From NCBI RefSeq assembly GCF_017948455.1, contig NZ_JAFFSU010000001.1:62001-126000 (forward strand): a stretch of 64,000 nt of DNA. Direction: 5' to 3'. The notes below the pieces were generated by a model. The model had not been told where the DNA came from and did not search any database. It saw nothing but the letters and a program-made list of their open reading frames with translations. The position numbers and the translations under genes are program-made. Source of the stretch: Streptomyces sp. GESEQ-4 (GTDB taxonomy: Bacteria > Actinomycetota > Actinomycetes > Streptomycetales > Streptomycetaceae). Numbering within the stretch: position 1 is the stretch's first letter; each line of letters starts with the position of its first letter. Of this stretch, positions 52,073 to 61,421 are shown in pieces.

Positions 52073-53314
52073 ATGCATAAAGCGCGCACAGTCGGCCTGG
52101 CGGCCGCGGCCCTGGCCTTCACGCTGGCGGTTGCCGGCTGCTCCACCAAGGCCGAAACTGCCGGGACCGCCGCCGCGCCCGGGGTCAGCGACTCCACCAT
52201 CAAGCTCGGGGTGCTGATGGATCTGTCGGGCCCGTTCGCGGGCACCGGCAAGACGATCCTCGACGCGAGCGACGTCGCCGTGAAGGAGATCAACGCGGCA
52301 GGCGGTGTCTGCGACCGGAAGCTGGCACTCGTCACCCGCGACCACGGCTACGACCCGCAGAAAGCCGTTGCCGCGTACGACGAGATGGATCCGCAGGTCC
52401 TCGGGTATCTGAACATCCTCGGCTCACCGGTCGTCACGGCGCTGCGGGACAAGATCGAGGCGAAGGACGAACTCGCCGGCCTGACCACGTTCGCGTCGAC
52501 CCTGCTCGGGGACGAGCACCTGATCGTCCTGGGCGCGACGTACGACATCCAGACGATCAACGGCCTGGACTGGCTCGTGAAGAAGGGCGAACTGCGCAGC
52601 GGCGATTCCGTCGGGCATATCTACCTCCAGGGAGAAATAGGCGAGAACAGCCTGCGGGGCAGCAAGTTCGCTGCGGGGAAGCTGGGGTTGAAGATCGTCG
52701 GCCAGCAGATCGACGCCACCGCGACCGACCTCACCAGCCAGGTCAACGCGCTCAAGTCGGCGAAGGTCAAGGCGATCGTGGTGGACTCGACGCCCAAGCA
52801 GGCGGCTTCGGTGGCGGCAGTGGCGCAGGCAGCCGGCATGGAGGTGCCGATCATGGGCGGGGTGTCGACCTTCGCCACCAGCCTGCTCAGGACGTCTGCG
52901 GCGCCCGCGCTCACCGAGCACTACTCCAGGCTCTCCGGGCTGGGCGCCCTCGGCGCGGACAACGCCGCCGCTCGCAAGCTGGCCGCTGCCTGGACGGACC
53001 AGTACGGTAAGGCACCGGAGGCCAGCAGCGGAGTCGTCCACGCCTACGCCATGACCAAGCTGTACGCCGAGATACTCGGCAAGAGCTGCGAGGACCTCAC
53101 CCGCCCGGGCGTGCTCAAGGCCCGCAGCTCTGTCACCGACTTCTCGCTACCCGGCCTGCTCCCGCCTCAGGACTTCTCCGATCCCGCTGAGCCCAGTTCG
53201 CGCGAGGCCCAGGTGTTGGGTGTGGACAAGGGTGTCTTCGCCGGAGTCAAAGCACGCGGTGACTTCTTCGCATCGGACCTGGCGAAGGAGTACAAGGTTC
53301 CTTCGGCCGGATGA
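52073..53314 (+). CDS. Substrate-binding lipoprotein of the Liv-type importer
   Basis: 413 residues with a signal peptide ending in the lipobox LAVAGC (about Cys22). The mature part follows the LivJ/LivK fold (IKLGVLMDLSGPFAG near 47, then AVKEINAAGG). ATG 52073 follows GAGGAG. It captures the transported acid outside the membrane. A longer frame extending into LivM is a shadow. Confidence 0.93.
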   Translation: MHKARTVGLAAAALAFTLAVAGCSTKAETAGTAAAPGVSDSTIKLGVLMDLSGPFAGTGKTILDASDVAVKEINAAGGVCDRKLALVTRDHGYDPQKAVAAYDEMDPQVLGYLNILGSPVVTALRDKIEAKDELAGLTTFASTLLGDEHLIVLGATYDIQTINGLDWLVKKGELRSGDSVGHIYLQGEIGENSLRGSKFAAGKLGLKIVGQQIDATATDLTSQVNALKSAKVKAIVVDSTPKQAASVAAVAQAAGMEVPIMGGVSTFATSLLRTSAAPALTEHYSRLSGLGALGADNAAARKLAAAWTDQYGKAPEASSGVVHAYAMTKLYAEILGKSCEDLTRPGVLKARSSVTDFSLPGLLPPQDFSDPAEPSSREAQVLGVDKGVFAGVKARGDFFASDLAKEYKVPSAG

Positions 53315-53391
53315 CACTGGGGACTGTGCCCGGCGGGTCGGCGGTGGCGGTGCGCCGGCCCTCGGCTCCGCATGGCAGGAGAGCCGGCTTT

Positions 53392-53403
53392 GTCGATCGT
53401 TCG
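53392..53403. promoter_or_regulatory. Predicted TetR operator C
   Basis: On the minus strand it reads CGAACGATCGAC, a copy of sites A, B and D (10 of 12 bases). It lies 22 bases before the TetR ATG at 53426, consistent with autoregulation. Confidence 0.65.
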
Positions 53404-53425
53404 TTCATTCTGGGAGGCTGGGGCC

Positions 53426-54103
53426 ATGGATACGACGAGCGGCAAAGCGGCGGGCAAAAGCGGCAAGGCAGCGGGTAAGAGCGGCAAGGCGGGGGGCAAC
53501 GGTTCCTCCAGCCCCCGGGGAAACGGCCGGGACGCCATCATGGACGCCGCACGAGATGTCTTCGCGGAGCGCGGCTACTTCGGCGCCTCCATTCGTGACA
53601 TCGCCAAGCGGGCCGACATGAGTCTGTCCGCCCTCTATTACTACTACTCCGGCAAGGCGGAGCTCTTCCACGCCCTGATCGAGGACTCGCTCGACGACTA
53701 CTTCCGTCACTGCGAGAAGGAACTGGCCCAGGCCGGTGACGATCCCGCCGCGCGGCTGGCCGCCCTGGTCAGGGTGACCGTCGACTACCGGGTCCGGCGG
53801 CGGGTGGAGAGTCTGCTGACCCTCCAGGAACTCCGTTACCTCGAACCCGAGTACCGCAACCCCATCATCGAAAGGCGGCACGCCGTATCGGGACTCTTCC
53901 AGAAGGCCATAGACGACGGCATGGCCGGCGGAGTCTTCCGGACCCCGCACCCGGACGACGCCCGCCGGGCGGTCATGGCCATGTGTAACGCCGTCGCCCA
54001 GTGGTACGACCCGTCCGGCGACCTCGGGACGACGGAGCTGTGCGACCGGTACGTGCGGCTGGCGTTCGCACTGGTCGGGCACGGCGAGGCGCCGGCCCGG
54101 TAG
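53426..54103 (+). CDS. TetR family regulator with Lys-rich repeat tail
   Basis: 225 residues. The HTH (about 50-78, GASIRDIAKRADMSLSALYYYY) and a TetR C-terminal domain (about 95-215) are intact. Oddity: the first ~35 residues are a low-complexity tail with the unit GKAAGKS repeated, resembling histone H1-like Lys/Ala tails. ATG 53426 is preceded by GGGAGG and operator C. It sits between the importer and the acyl-CoA genes, and four CGAACGATCG sites in this region suggest it controls both. Effector is probably an acyl-CoA (inference from family members that control beta-oxidation). Confidence 0.88.
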   Translation: MDTTSGKAAGKSGKAAGKSGKAGGNGSSSPRGNGRDAIMDAARDVFAERGYFGASIRDIAKRADMSLSALYYYYSGKAELFHALIEDSLDDYFRHCEKELAQAGDDPAARLAALVRVTVDYRVRRRVESLLTLQELRYLEPEYRNPIIERRHAVSGLFQKAIDDGMAGGVFRTPHPDDARRAVMAMCNAVAQWYDPSGDLGTTELCDRYVRLAFALVGHGEAPAR

Positions 54104-54158
54104 GTCGCCCGCACTTTCGTCGCGGTCATTGACAGTGGGTGAGACGGCAACCAAACTT

Positions 54159-54170
54159 AACGATCGTTCG
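54159..54170. promoter_or_regulatory. Predicted TetR operator D
   Basis: AACGATCGTTCG is the reverse complement of the site A 12-mer, an exact match. It lies 138 bases before the SDR gene that opens the acyl-CoA operon. The segment 54180-54307 has no other clear element. Confidence 0.65.
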
Positions 54171-54307
54171 ACAAGTACCTTCTCTGTATCGGCTGCGGTC
54201 CCGACCGCAACGGCCGGGCCCGCAGCCCGGCGTACGACGGCAGTCGCCGAGCCTTCGCGGCGCGGGCGGCGGCAGATCCGACACCGACTCGACCGACTGG
54301 AGCGTCC

Positions 54308-55072
54308 ATGCAGACCAGCGGAATATCCGCAGTGGTGACCGGCGGCGCGTCGGGGCTCGGCCTGGCGACGGCACGGCGGCTGCTCAAGGCCGGCGCCCGC
54401 GTCACCATCGCGGACCTGCCCTCCTCGGACGGCGACCGCGCCGTCCGCGACCTCGGCCCCGAGGCCGTCTTCGTCCCCGCCGACGTGACGAGCACCGAGG
54501 ACATGACCGCCGTCCTCGACACCGCCGAGCGGACAGGAGCGCTGCGCGCGGTCGTCCACTGCGCGGGCCGCGGCGGTCCGCTCCGCGTGGTCAACAAGGA
54601 CGGCACCGCCGGTGATCTCGACCATTTCCGCGCCGTGGTCGACGTCAACCTCATCGGCACCTTCAACGTGCTCCGGCTCGCCGCCGCCCGCATGGCCCGC
54701 AACGAACCACTCGACGGGGACCGTGGAGTGGTGGTCATGACAGCGTCGGTCGCGGCGTTCGAGGGGCAGATCGGACAGGCCCCTTACGCGGCATCGAAAG
54801 CCGGAGTGGCCGGCCTCACCGTGTGTGCGGCCCGGGATCTGGCGAGCAGGAGCATCCGGGTCGTCACCATCGCTCCCGGCTTGTTCGACACGCCGATGCT
54901 CGGCAGAAGGCCGAAGGAGAAGCTCGACGCGCTCGCTGCCGCGGTGCCGCACCCGCCGCGCCTCGGTGCGGCGGACGAGTACGCACAACTCGCCCTGCAC
55001 ATCATCGACAACGCGATGCTCAACGGAGAGACCATCCGCCTCGACGGCGCGATCCGCCTGGCCCCACGCTGA
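54308..55072 (+). CDS. SDR, HSD10-type 3-hydroxyacyl-CoA dehydrogenase-like
   Basis: 254 residues. TGGASGLG (11-18) binds NAD; catalytic Ser147, Tyr160 and Lys164 are present. The pattern ([29 protein letters not shown], and [16 protein letters not shown]) resembles type II 3-hydroxyacyl-CoA dehydrogenase/HSD10, which oxidises 2-methyl-3-hydroxyacyl-CoA. In a cluster with crotonase, thiolase and racemase, this assignment is fitting. No tight Shine-Dalgarno; first gene after operator D. Confidence 0.83.
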   Translation: MQTSGISAVVTGGASGLGLATARRLLKAGARVTIADLPSSDGDRAVRDLGPEAVFVPADVTSTEDMTAVLDTAERTGALRAVVHCAGRGGPLRVVNKDGTAGDLDHFRAVVDVNLIGTFNVLRLAAARMARNEPLDGDRGVVVMTASVAAFEGQIGQAPYAASKAGVAGLTVCAARDLASRSIRVVTIAPGLFDTPMLGRRPKEKLDALAAAVPHPPRLGAADEYAQLALHIIDNAMLNGETIRLDGAIRLAPR

Positions 55073-55136
55073 AGGCCGGCGCTCAACCGCCACTCCCCAA
55101 CCGCGACCACCGCTTGGCCACCGCAAAGGAGCTTCC

Positions 55137-55904
55137 GTGGCAGACGAAGTACTGGTCGAGTACGGCGACGACGGCATCGCCGTCATCACCATCAACCGGC
55201 CCGAATCCCGCAACGCGGTCACCCGCGCCGTCGCGAAGGCGATCGCGTCCGCGCTGGACGAGCTGGACGAGCGTGACGACCTCGCGGTCGGCATCATCAC
55301 CGGCGCGGGCGGCACCTTCTGCGCGGGCATGGACCTCAAGGCGTTCCTGCGGGGCGAGCGCCCCCACGTGCAGGGGCGCGGTTTCGCCGGCCTCACCGAG
55401 ACCCCGCCGCGCAAGCCGCTGATCGCCGCCGTCGAGGGCTACGCCGTGGCGGGCGGATGCGAGATCGCCCTCGCGAGCGATCTGGTCGTCGCCGCCGAGG
55501 ACGCCAAGTTCGGGCTGCCCGAGGTCAAACGCGGTCTGGTGGCGGTGGCCGGGGGACTGCTGCGACTGCCGGGCCGGATCCCGTACCAGATCGCGATGGA
55601 ACTCGCCCTCACCGGCGATGTCCTCGCCGCGGACCGGGCCTACCACTACGGACTGGTCAACCGGCTCACCCCGCCCGGCGGCGCGCTGAAGGAGGCGAGG
55701 CTGCTGGCCTCCGCCATCGCCGCCAACGGTCCGCTCGCCGTACGGGTCACCAAACGTATCCTCGTGGAGTCTCCCGGCTGGCCACGCGACGAGCTGTTCG
55801 ACCGTCAGAAACCGATCACCGAGCTGGTGTTCAACTCGGAAGACGCTCGGGAAGGCGCGTCGGCCTTCACCGAGAAGCGCGCTCCCGTCTGGCGAGGCCG
55901 GTGA
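55137..55904 (+). CDS. Enoyl-CoA hydratase/isomerase (crotonase)
   Basis: 255 residues with the crotonase fold. Catalytic glutamates Glu109 (AGGCEIALAS) and Glu129 (LPEVKRGL) and the oxyanion-hole segment (TFCAGMDLKAF, 60-70) are seen. Should hydrate trans-2-enoyl-CoA. GTG 55137 follows AAAGGA; an earlier frame would overlap the SDR. It ends 7 bases before the racemase gene, so both are likely in one transcript. Confidence 0.88.
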   Translation: MADEVLVEYGDDGIAVITINRPESRNAVTRAVAKAIASALDELDERDDLAVGIITGAGGTFCAGMDLKAFLRGERPHVQGRGFAGLTETPPRKPLIAAVEGYAVAGGCEIALASDLVVAAEDAKFGLPEVKRGLVAVAGGLLRLPGRIPYQIAMELALTGDVLAADRAYHYGLVNRLTPPGGALKEARLLASAIAANGPLAVRVTKRILVESPGWPRDELFDRQKPITELVFNSEDAREGASAFTEKRAPVWRGR

Positions 55905-55911
55905 GCGGCCG

Positions 55912-57102
55912 GTGAACGAAGAAAAAGACCAGGAACGTGCGAACGGCGCCGTACCCGACGCGGCCCCGGGGCCGCTCACCGGGCTGCGGGTCATCGAGCT
56001 GGGGGGCATCGGGCCGGGCCCCTTCTGCGCGATGCTCCTCGCCGACGCCGGTGCGGACGTGATCCGTGTCGAGCGCCCGTCGGACGTGGCCGGCAAGCCC
56101 GATCCCGTCCTGCACCGGGGCCGGCGCTCGGCCGCCATCGACCTCAAGCACCCGGAAGGCGTCGGCGCCGTCCTCGACCTGGTGGCGGATGCCGATGTCC
56201 TCCTGGAGGGCTTCCGGCCGGGGGTGGCCGAACGGCTCGGTGTGGGCCCCGGCCCGTGCCTGGACCGCAACCCGCGCCTGGTCTACGGACGGATGACGGG
56301 ATTCGGGCAGGACGGGCCGCTCGCGCCGCGGGCCGGGCACGACATCAACTACATCGCCCTGTCAGGGGCCCTGGGAGCCATCGGACCGGCCGACGGCCCG
56401 CCGGTCCTGCCGCTCAACCTGCTCGGCGACTTCGGCGGCGGTGGCGCACTGCTCGCCTTCGGTGTGCTGTGCGCGGTCGTGCAGGCACGCGCCACCGGGA
56501 AAGGCCAGGTCGTGGACGCCGCCATGGTGGACGGGTCGGCTCAGCTGATGGCCATGATCTACGGCCGTCTGCACCAGGGGCGGTGGACCGACCACCGGGG
56601 CGTCAACTACCTGGACGGCACAGCACCGTTCTACGGCGTCTACCGCTGCCGCGACGGCGAGTACGTCGCGGTCGGCGCGATCGAGGCGCCCTTCTTCGCC
56701 ACCCTCCTGGAACGGCTCGGCCTGGTCGCGGATGCCGACTTCACCGGGCAGTGGGACCGGTCCCGCTGGCCGGTCATGCGGCGGCGCCTGGCGGAGGTCT
56801 TCGCCACCCGGACCCGCGACGACTGGGCCGCCGTGTTCGCCGACGCCGACGCGTGCGTCACCCCCGTGCTGTCGCTGGTGGAGGCACCGCGCCATCCTCA
56901 CAACGCCGCACGCGGCACCTTCCTCACCGACGGCACAGGAGTCCTCCAGCCCGCCCCGGCCCCCCGGTTCGGCTCCTTCACCCCTCGCCGGCACACCCGG
57001 CCGGCCCCCCTTCCGGGCGAGCACACAGCGCAGGTCCTCGCCGAGACGGGCCGTAACCCCGAGCAGATCAAGAAGCTTTTCGACGCGGAGGTCGTGCGAT
57101 GA
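55912..57102 (+). CDS. Alpha-methylacyl-CoA racemase-like (CaiB/BaiF)
   Basis: 396 residues of the class III CoA-transferase fold. GHDINYIALSG (His143) and NLLGDFGGGG (Asp173) are the acid/base pair of alpha-methylacyl-CoA racemases, in contrast to CoA-transferases that use one Asp. It would interconvert (R)- and (S)-2-methylacyl-CoA so that branched substrates reach beta-oxidation. GTG start shortly after the crotonase stop. With an HSD10-like dehydrogenase nearby, a methyl-branched substrate is likely (inference). Confidence 0.82.
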   Translation: MNEEKDQERANGAVPDAAPGPLTGLRVIELGGIGPGPFCAMLLADAGADVIRVERPSDVAGKPDPVLHRGRRSAAIDLKHPEGVGAVLDLVADADVLLEGFRPGVAERLGVGPGPCLDRNPRLVYGRMTGFGQDGPLAPRAGHDINYIALSGALGAIGPADGPPVLPLNLLGDFGGGGALLAFGVLCAVVQARATGKGQVVDAAMVDGSAQLMAMIYGRLHQGRWTDHRGVNYLDGTAPFYGVYRCRDGEYVAVGAIEAPFFATLLERLGLVADADFTGQWDRSRWPVMRRRLAEVFATRTRDDWAAVFADADACVTPVLSLVEAPRHPHNAARGTFLTDGTGVLQPAPAPRFGSFTPRRHTRPAPLPGEHTAQVLAETGRNPEQIKKLFDAEVVR

Positions 57103-57166
57103 ACCGGCGTACCACGCGAAAGCCCTGCATGGCCGGCCGCGGGCCGGCGCGTGAAGGGAACGGCAC

Positions 57167-58930
57167 ATGACCGACTACTGGCCCACAGGACTGCCTCGCC
57201 GCCTCGACTACCCCGATGTCCCGCTCGGCGCGGTACTCGCCGGCTCGGCCCGCCGCTACCGCGACCGGGCGGCCATACGCGACGGCGACCAGGTTCTCAC
57301 CTTCACCAGCCTGTATGAACAGGCTGCCGCGTTCGCACGCGGCCTCAGGGCGCACGGCATACGGCGGGGTGACGTGGTCGCCCTTCACCTGCCCAACACC
57401 CTGTGGTTCGCCGTCGCCTACTACGGCATCACGCTCGCCGGCGCGACAGCATGCCCGGCCAACCCCGCCCAGCCGGCCAGAGCCCTGCGCGCCCAGCTCG
57501 CCGACTGCTCCGCGGCGGCTGTGGTGACCCATCCGGAACCGGCACCGGTGCTGGCCGAGGCGATCGACGGGCTGCCGGTCCGGCTGGTCGTCATCGTGCC
57601 GCCCAGCGCATCGGCCCCGGCCGACAGGCCGGATGACTGCGCAAAGCTCTTCGGGGAGGCGGGCACCGCCCTGGAGGCGCTCGTCGCAGGCCAGAGTACC
57701 CACCCGCCAGAGGTGCTGGTCCCCACCGACTCCGTCGCCCAGTACGGGTACACCGGCGGAACCACCGGCGCACCCAAGGGAGTGCGCATACTGCACCGCA
57801 ACATCGTCGCCAACACCATCCAGGTCGCCTGCTGGCGCTCCGGGGCGCTCCCCGGGCTCGACAGCGAAGGCGGTGTGGTGCTGAACCCCTTGGAGACCTC
57901 CGGCGACTACGCCCTGACACCGGGTACCTATGCCACGCTGTGCATCTCGCCCTTGTTCCACGCCCTTGGCCTGATCAGCCTCAACTTCTTCCTCCTGTGC
58001 GGCGCCACCACCATCCTGAGCGGCCGCTTCCATGCGGAGTCGTACCTGGAGCAGGTGGAACGGCACCGGGTCGCGTACATCCCGGGCGCCCCGGCGCTCT
58101 ATCACGCCCTGCTGGCGGCACCGGACATCCGCACGCGGGACCTCAGCTCGGTCAAGGCCGTGGTGTCGGGCGGCGCCCCCATAGACACGCACTCGTTGGA
58201 GCAGCTGACAGAGGTCTTCCCCAACGCCGCCGTCATCGAGGGTTACGGCCTGACGGAGGCGACAGCAACCGTGTCCAGCGGCCCGATCGCGAAGGCCGGG
58301 CTGCGCAAACCGGGCAGCCAGGGGGTTCCCCTGTTCGACACCGAGTTGGAGATCCGGGACCCGTTGGATCCCGGCCGGAAGGTGCCGCGGGGCGAGCGCG
58401 GCGAGATCTGGATGCGGGGCCCTCAGGTGGCCTCGGGCTACCTCGATCGCCCGGACGAGACCGCCGCGCAGTTCGTCGACGGCTGGCTGTGCACCGGCGA
58501 CACCGGCCACCTCGACGCGGACGGCTTCCTGTACGTCTCCGGCAGATCAAAGGACATGCTCATCTACAAGGGCTACAACGTGTACCCGCGCGAGCTGGAG
58601 GACATCCTCGGCGGACACCCCGCAGTGCTCCAGGCATCGGTCGTCGGGAGGGCGGTGCCTGCCGTCGGCGAGGTCCCCGTCGCCTTCGTGGTCCCCGCCG
58701 CTGAGCCGCGCGCGATGGCCGAGGAGTTGATGGAGTACGTCGCGGAGCGCGTGACGCCGTACAAGCGGATCAGAGAGGTCCGTTTCGTCGACGAACTTCC
58801 CCTGTCCCCGGCCGGAAAGGTGCTGAAAACCGAGCTCCGCCGCCTGGCCCGGACGACTCGGGGCCCGGGCGAACCCCCTTCGGGCACACAGGAAACCAGC
58901 GCGCCGGATACGGCGGAAAGGCAGGTCTGA
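57167..58930 (+). CDS. Acyl-CoA ligase (AMP-dependent)
   Basis: 587 residues. Adenylation motifs GYTGGTTGAPKG (about 187-198), EGYGLTEATA, TGDTGHLDADGFLYVSGR and the terminal SPAGKVLK are complete. It activates a carboxylic acid to its CoA ester, the entry step of the local pathway after import by the Liv-type system. The ATG follows a GAAGGGAACGG leader. Ends 2 bases before the thiolase gene. Confidence 0.88.
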   Translation: MTDYWPTGLPRRLDYPDVPLGAVLAGSARRYRDRAAIRDGDQVLTFTSLYEQAAAFARGLRAHGIRRGDVVALHLPNTLWFAVAYYGITLAGATACPANPAQPARALRAQLADCSAAAVVTHPEPAPVLAEAIDGLPVRLVVIVPPSASAPADRPDDCAKLFGEAGTALEALVAGQSTHPPEVLVPTDSVAQYGYTGGTTGAPKGVRILHRNIVANTIQVACWRSGALPGLDSEGGVVLNPLETSGDYALTPGTYATLCISPLFHALGLISLNFFLLCGATTILSGRFHAESYLEQVERHRVAYIPGAPALYHALLAAPDIRTRDLSSVKAVVSGGAPIDTHSLEQLTEVFPNAAVIEGYGLTEATATVSSGPIAKAGLRKPGSQGVPLFDTELEIRDPLDPGRKVPRGERGEIWMRGPQVASGYLDRPDETAAQFVDGWLCTGDTGHLDADGFLYVSGRSKDMLIYKGYNVYPRELEDILGGHPAVLQASVVGRAVPAVGEVPVAFVVPAAEPRAMAEELMEYVAERVTPYKRIREVRFVDELPLSPAGKVLKTELRRLARTTRGPGEPPSGTQETSAPDTAERQV

Positions 58931-58932
58931 AC

Positions 58933-60102
58933 ATGCGTGACGCGGTCATCGTGGACGCCGTCCGTACCCCCGTGGGCAAGCGGAACGGCTTGTTGAGCAC
59001 TGTGCACCCGGTCGACCTGTCGGCGGTGGTGCTGCGGGCCCTGGCCGAACGCAACGACCTGGACCCGGCGTTGGTCGAGGACGTGTTGTGGGGCTGCGTC
59101 TCGCAGATCGGTGAGCAGGGCGGCTGCGTCGGCCGTTTCGCCGTCCTGGCCGCCGGATGGCCGGAGGAGGTGCCGGGCGTCACCATCGACCGGCAGTGCG
59201 GATCCTCGCAGCAGGCGGCGCAGTTCGCCGCCGCGGGAGTGATGAGCGGCCAGTACGACATCGTGGTCGCGGGCGGCGTGGAGTCGATGAGCCGCGTACC
59301 GCTGGGCTCCGGCCGCGAGCGGGGCCCCGGCGAGCCGTTCGGTCCGGCCGTGCGGACCAGGTACGGCGTCTCGCGGTTCAGCCAGGGGCTGGGCGCGGAG
59401 GAGATCGCGCGGCGCTGGCGGCTGAGCCGGGAGCAACTCGACGCGCACAGCCTCCGGTCGCACGCCAACGCGGCGGCAGCGATCGACGAGGGGCGGTTCA
59501 AGTCCCAGATCGTGCCGGTGGACGTGACGGACGAGGACGGTTCCGTACGCACCGTCGACACGGACGAGGGAGTACGGCGGGGCGGCACGGCCGCCACGAT
59601 GGCGGGTCTGAAGCCCGCGTTCACCGAGGACGGCGTGGTCACGGCCGGCAACTCCTCGCAGATATCGGACGGTGCCTCGGCGCTGCTGGTCATGAGCGGC
59701 GAGAAGGCGCGTGAACTCGGTCTGCGCCCGATCGCCCGCTTCCACTCCTTCGCCGTCGTCGGAGTCGACCCCGTGACGATGCTGACCGGCCCCATCCCGG
59801 CCACCGAGAAGGTCCTCAAGCGCGCCGGTCTGGGCATCGAGGACATCGGCGCCTTCGAGATCAACGAGGCGTTCGCCAGCGTGACCTGCGCCTGGCTCGC
59901 CGAGACCGGCGCCGATCCGGACCGGCTCAATCCCGATGGCGGCGCCATCGCCCTCGGCCATCCCCTGGGAGCCTCCGGCGCCCGGCTGACCACGACGCTG
60001 CTCCACCACATGCGAGCCACCGGCACCCGCTACGGCCTGCAGTCGATGTGCGAGGGTGGCGGCATGGCGAACGCCACCGTCCTGGAACTCCTTCCCCGCT
60101 GA
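58933..60102 (+). CDS. Acetyl-CoA acyltransferase (thiolase)
   Basis: 389 residues. The nucleophile Cys89 sits in DRQCGSSQQA; NEAFASV, GGAIALGHPLGASGARL and CEGGGMANA complete the active site. Expected to cleave 3-ketoacyl-CoA with CoA. Starts right after the ligase. A biosynthetic thiolase role cannot be excluded, but the beta-oxidation setting supports cleavage. Confidence 0.92.
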   Translation: MRDAVIVDAVRTPVGKRNGLLSTVHPVDLSAVVLRALAERNDLDPALVEDVLWGCVSQIGEQGGCVGRFAVLAAGWPEEVPGVTIDRQCGSSQQAAQFAAAGVMSGQYDIVVAGGVESMSRVPLGSGRERGPGEPFGPAVRTRYGVSRFSQGLGAEEIARRWRLSREQLDAHSLRSHANAAAAIDEGRFKSQIVPVDVTDEDGSVRTVDTDEGVRRGGTAATMAGLKPAFTEDGVVTAGNSSQISDGASALLVMSGEKARELGLRPIARFHSFAVVGVDPVTMLTGPIPATEKVLKRAGLGIEDIGAFEINEAFASVTCAWLAETGADPDRLNPDGGAIALGHPLGASGARLTTTLLHHMRATGTRYGLQSMCEGGGMANATVLELLPR

Positions 60103-60169
60103 GCCTGAGCAGCCCGAGCTCTGGGGCCCGCTCGACAAGGCGCCCACAACCGAGGAGTGCGAAAAGCCA

Positions 60170-61315
60170 ATGGAACCAGACGAGTTCGACGCCGTTCTGG
60201 CGGCGGTGCGGGCCTTCGTGCGCGAGAAGGTCGTCCCGCGCGAGAACGAGATCGAGGAGAAGGACGAGATCCCGGCGGACCTCCGCGAGAAGGCCGCGGC
60301 CATGGGCCTGTTCGGCTACGCGCTGCCCCAGGAGTACGGCGGGCTGGGCTTCTCCATGACGGAGGACGTACGCCTCTCCCTGGAGATCGGCTACACCACG
60401 CCCGCGTTCCGCTCGATGTTCAGCATCAACAACGGGGTCGCCGGCCAGCTCCTGGCGAGTTCCGGCACCGAGGAGCAGAAGCGGCGCTATCTGCCGCGGA
60501 TGGCCGCCGGGGAGTTGATCGCGGCGTTCACGCTCACGGAGGCGGAGGCGGGCTCGGACCCCAGCGGTATCAGGACCCGTGCCGTACGCGACGGGGACGG
60601 CTACGTCCTGAACGGCAGCAAACGGTTTATCACCAATGCCCCGCTCGCCGGTGTCTTCATGGTGTTCGCCCGCACCGGGCCGCAGAGCACGGGCGCCGAG
60701 GGGATCTCCGTCTTCGCCGTCGACGCGGACAGTCCCGGCGTCACCGTGGGACCGAGGGACCACAAGATGGGCCAGTCGGGGGCCTTGAGCGCGGAGGTCT
60801 TCTTCGACGACGTACGCCTTCCGGCGAGTGCCCTCGTCGGAGAACGCGAGGAAGAGGGATTCCGCACCGCCATGCGGTCGCTGGCAAGGGGACGTCTGAG
60901 CGTCGCGGCGATGTGTGTGGGGCTGGCCGGGCGCATCCTGGACGAAAGCGTCGCGCGCGCCTCGGTCACCCGGCAGGGCGGACGTCCCATCGGCGAGTTC
61001 CAGCTCGTCCAGGCCATGCTCGCCGAGTCGCACGCCGAGATGTACGCGGCCCGCGCCATGGTGCTGGAGGCGGCCCGCGCGTACGACTCGGGCGAGGACC
61101 GCAGGCTGGCGCCGTCCTCCACGAAACTGTTCTGCAGCGAGATGGTGGGCCGGGTGGCCGACCGTGCCGTCCAGATACACGGGGGTATGGGATACATGCG
61201 CCACGTTCCCGTCGAGCGCTTCTACCGGGACGTGCGACTGTTCCGCATCTACGAGGGGACGAGCGAGATCCAGAAGCTCATCGTGGGCAGGCAGTTGCTG
61301 CGGGAGCACGCGTGA
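60170..61315 (+). CDS. Acyl-CoA dehydrogenase
   Basis: 381 residues. FAD and substrate motifs are seen (AFTLTEAEAGSDPSG, GSKRFITNA) with catalytic Glu362 in YEGTSEIQ and QIHGGMGYMRHVPVERFYRD. It oxidises acyl-CoA to 2-enoyl-CoA. ATG 60170 starts MEPDEFDAVLAAV; an upstream ATG (60056) would overlap the thiolase. GAGGA is somewhat distant (about 13 bases), so the exact start has some doubt. Confidence 0.9.
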   Translation: MEPDEFDAVLAAVRAFVREKVVPRENEIEEKDEIPADLREKAAAMGLFGYALPQEYGGLGFSMTEDVRLSLEIGYTTPAFRSMFSINNGVAGQLLASSGTEEQKRRYLPRMAAGELIAAFTLTEAEAGSDPSGIRTRAVRDGDGYVLNGSKRFITNAPLAGVFMVFARTGPQSTGAEGISVFAVDADSPGVTVGPRDHKMGQSGALSAEVFFDDVRLPASALVGEREEEGFRTAMRSLARGRLSVAAMCVGLAGRILDESVARASVTRQGGRPIGEFQLVQAMLAESHAEMYAARAMVLEAARAYDSGEDRRLAPSSTKLFCSEMVGRVADRAVQIHGGMGYMRHVPVERFYRDVRLFRIYEGTSEIQKLIVGRQLLREHA

Positions 61316-61421
61316 CGGGCGGCGCGGACGGCCCCGTGAGCGAGGCGCGCGAGGCCACCGGCCCGTACGGGGAAGGCCACCGGCTGTCGCGCTGCGGACG
61401 TGGGCCGGCAACGGGGCCGCC

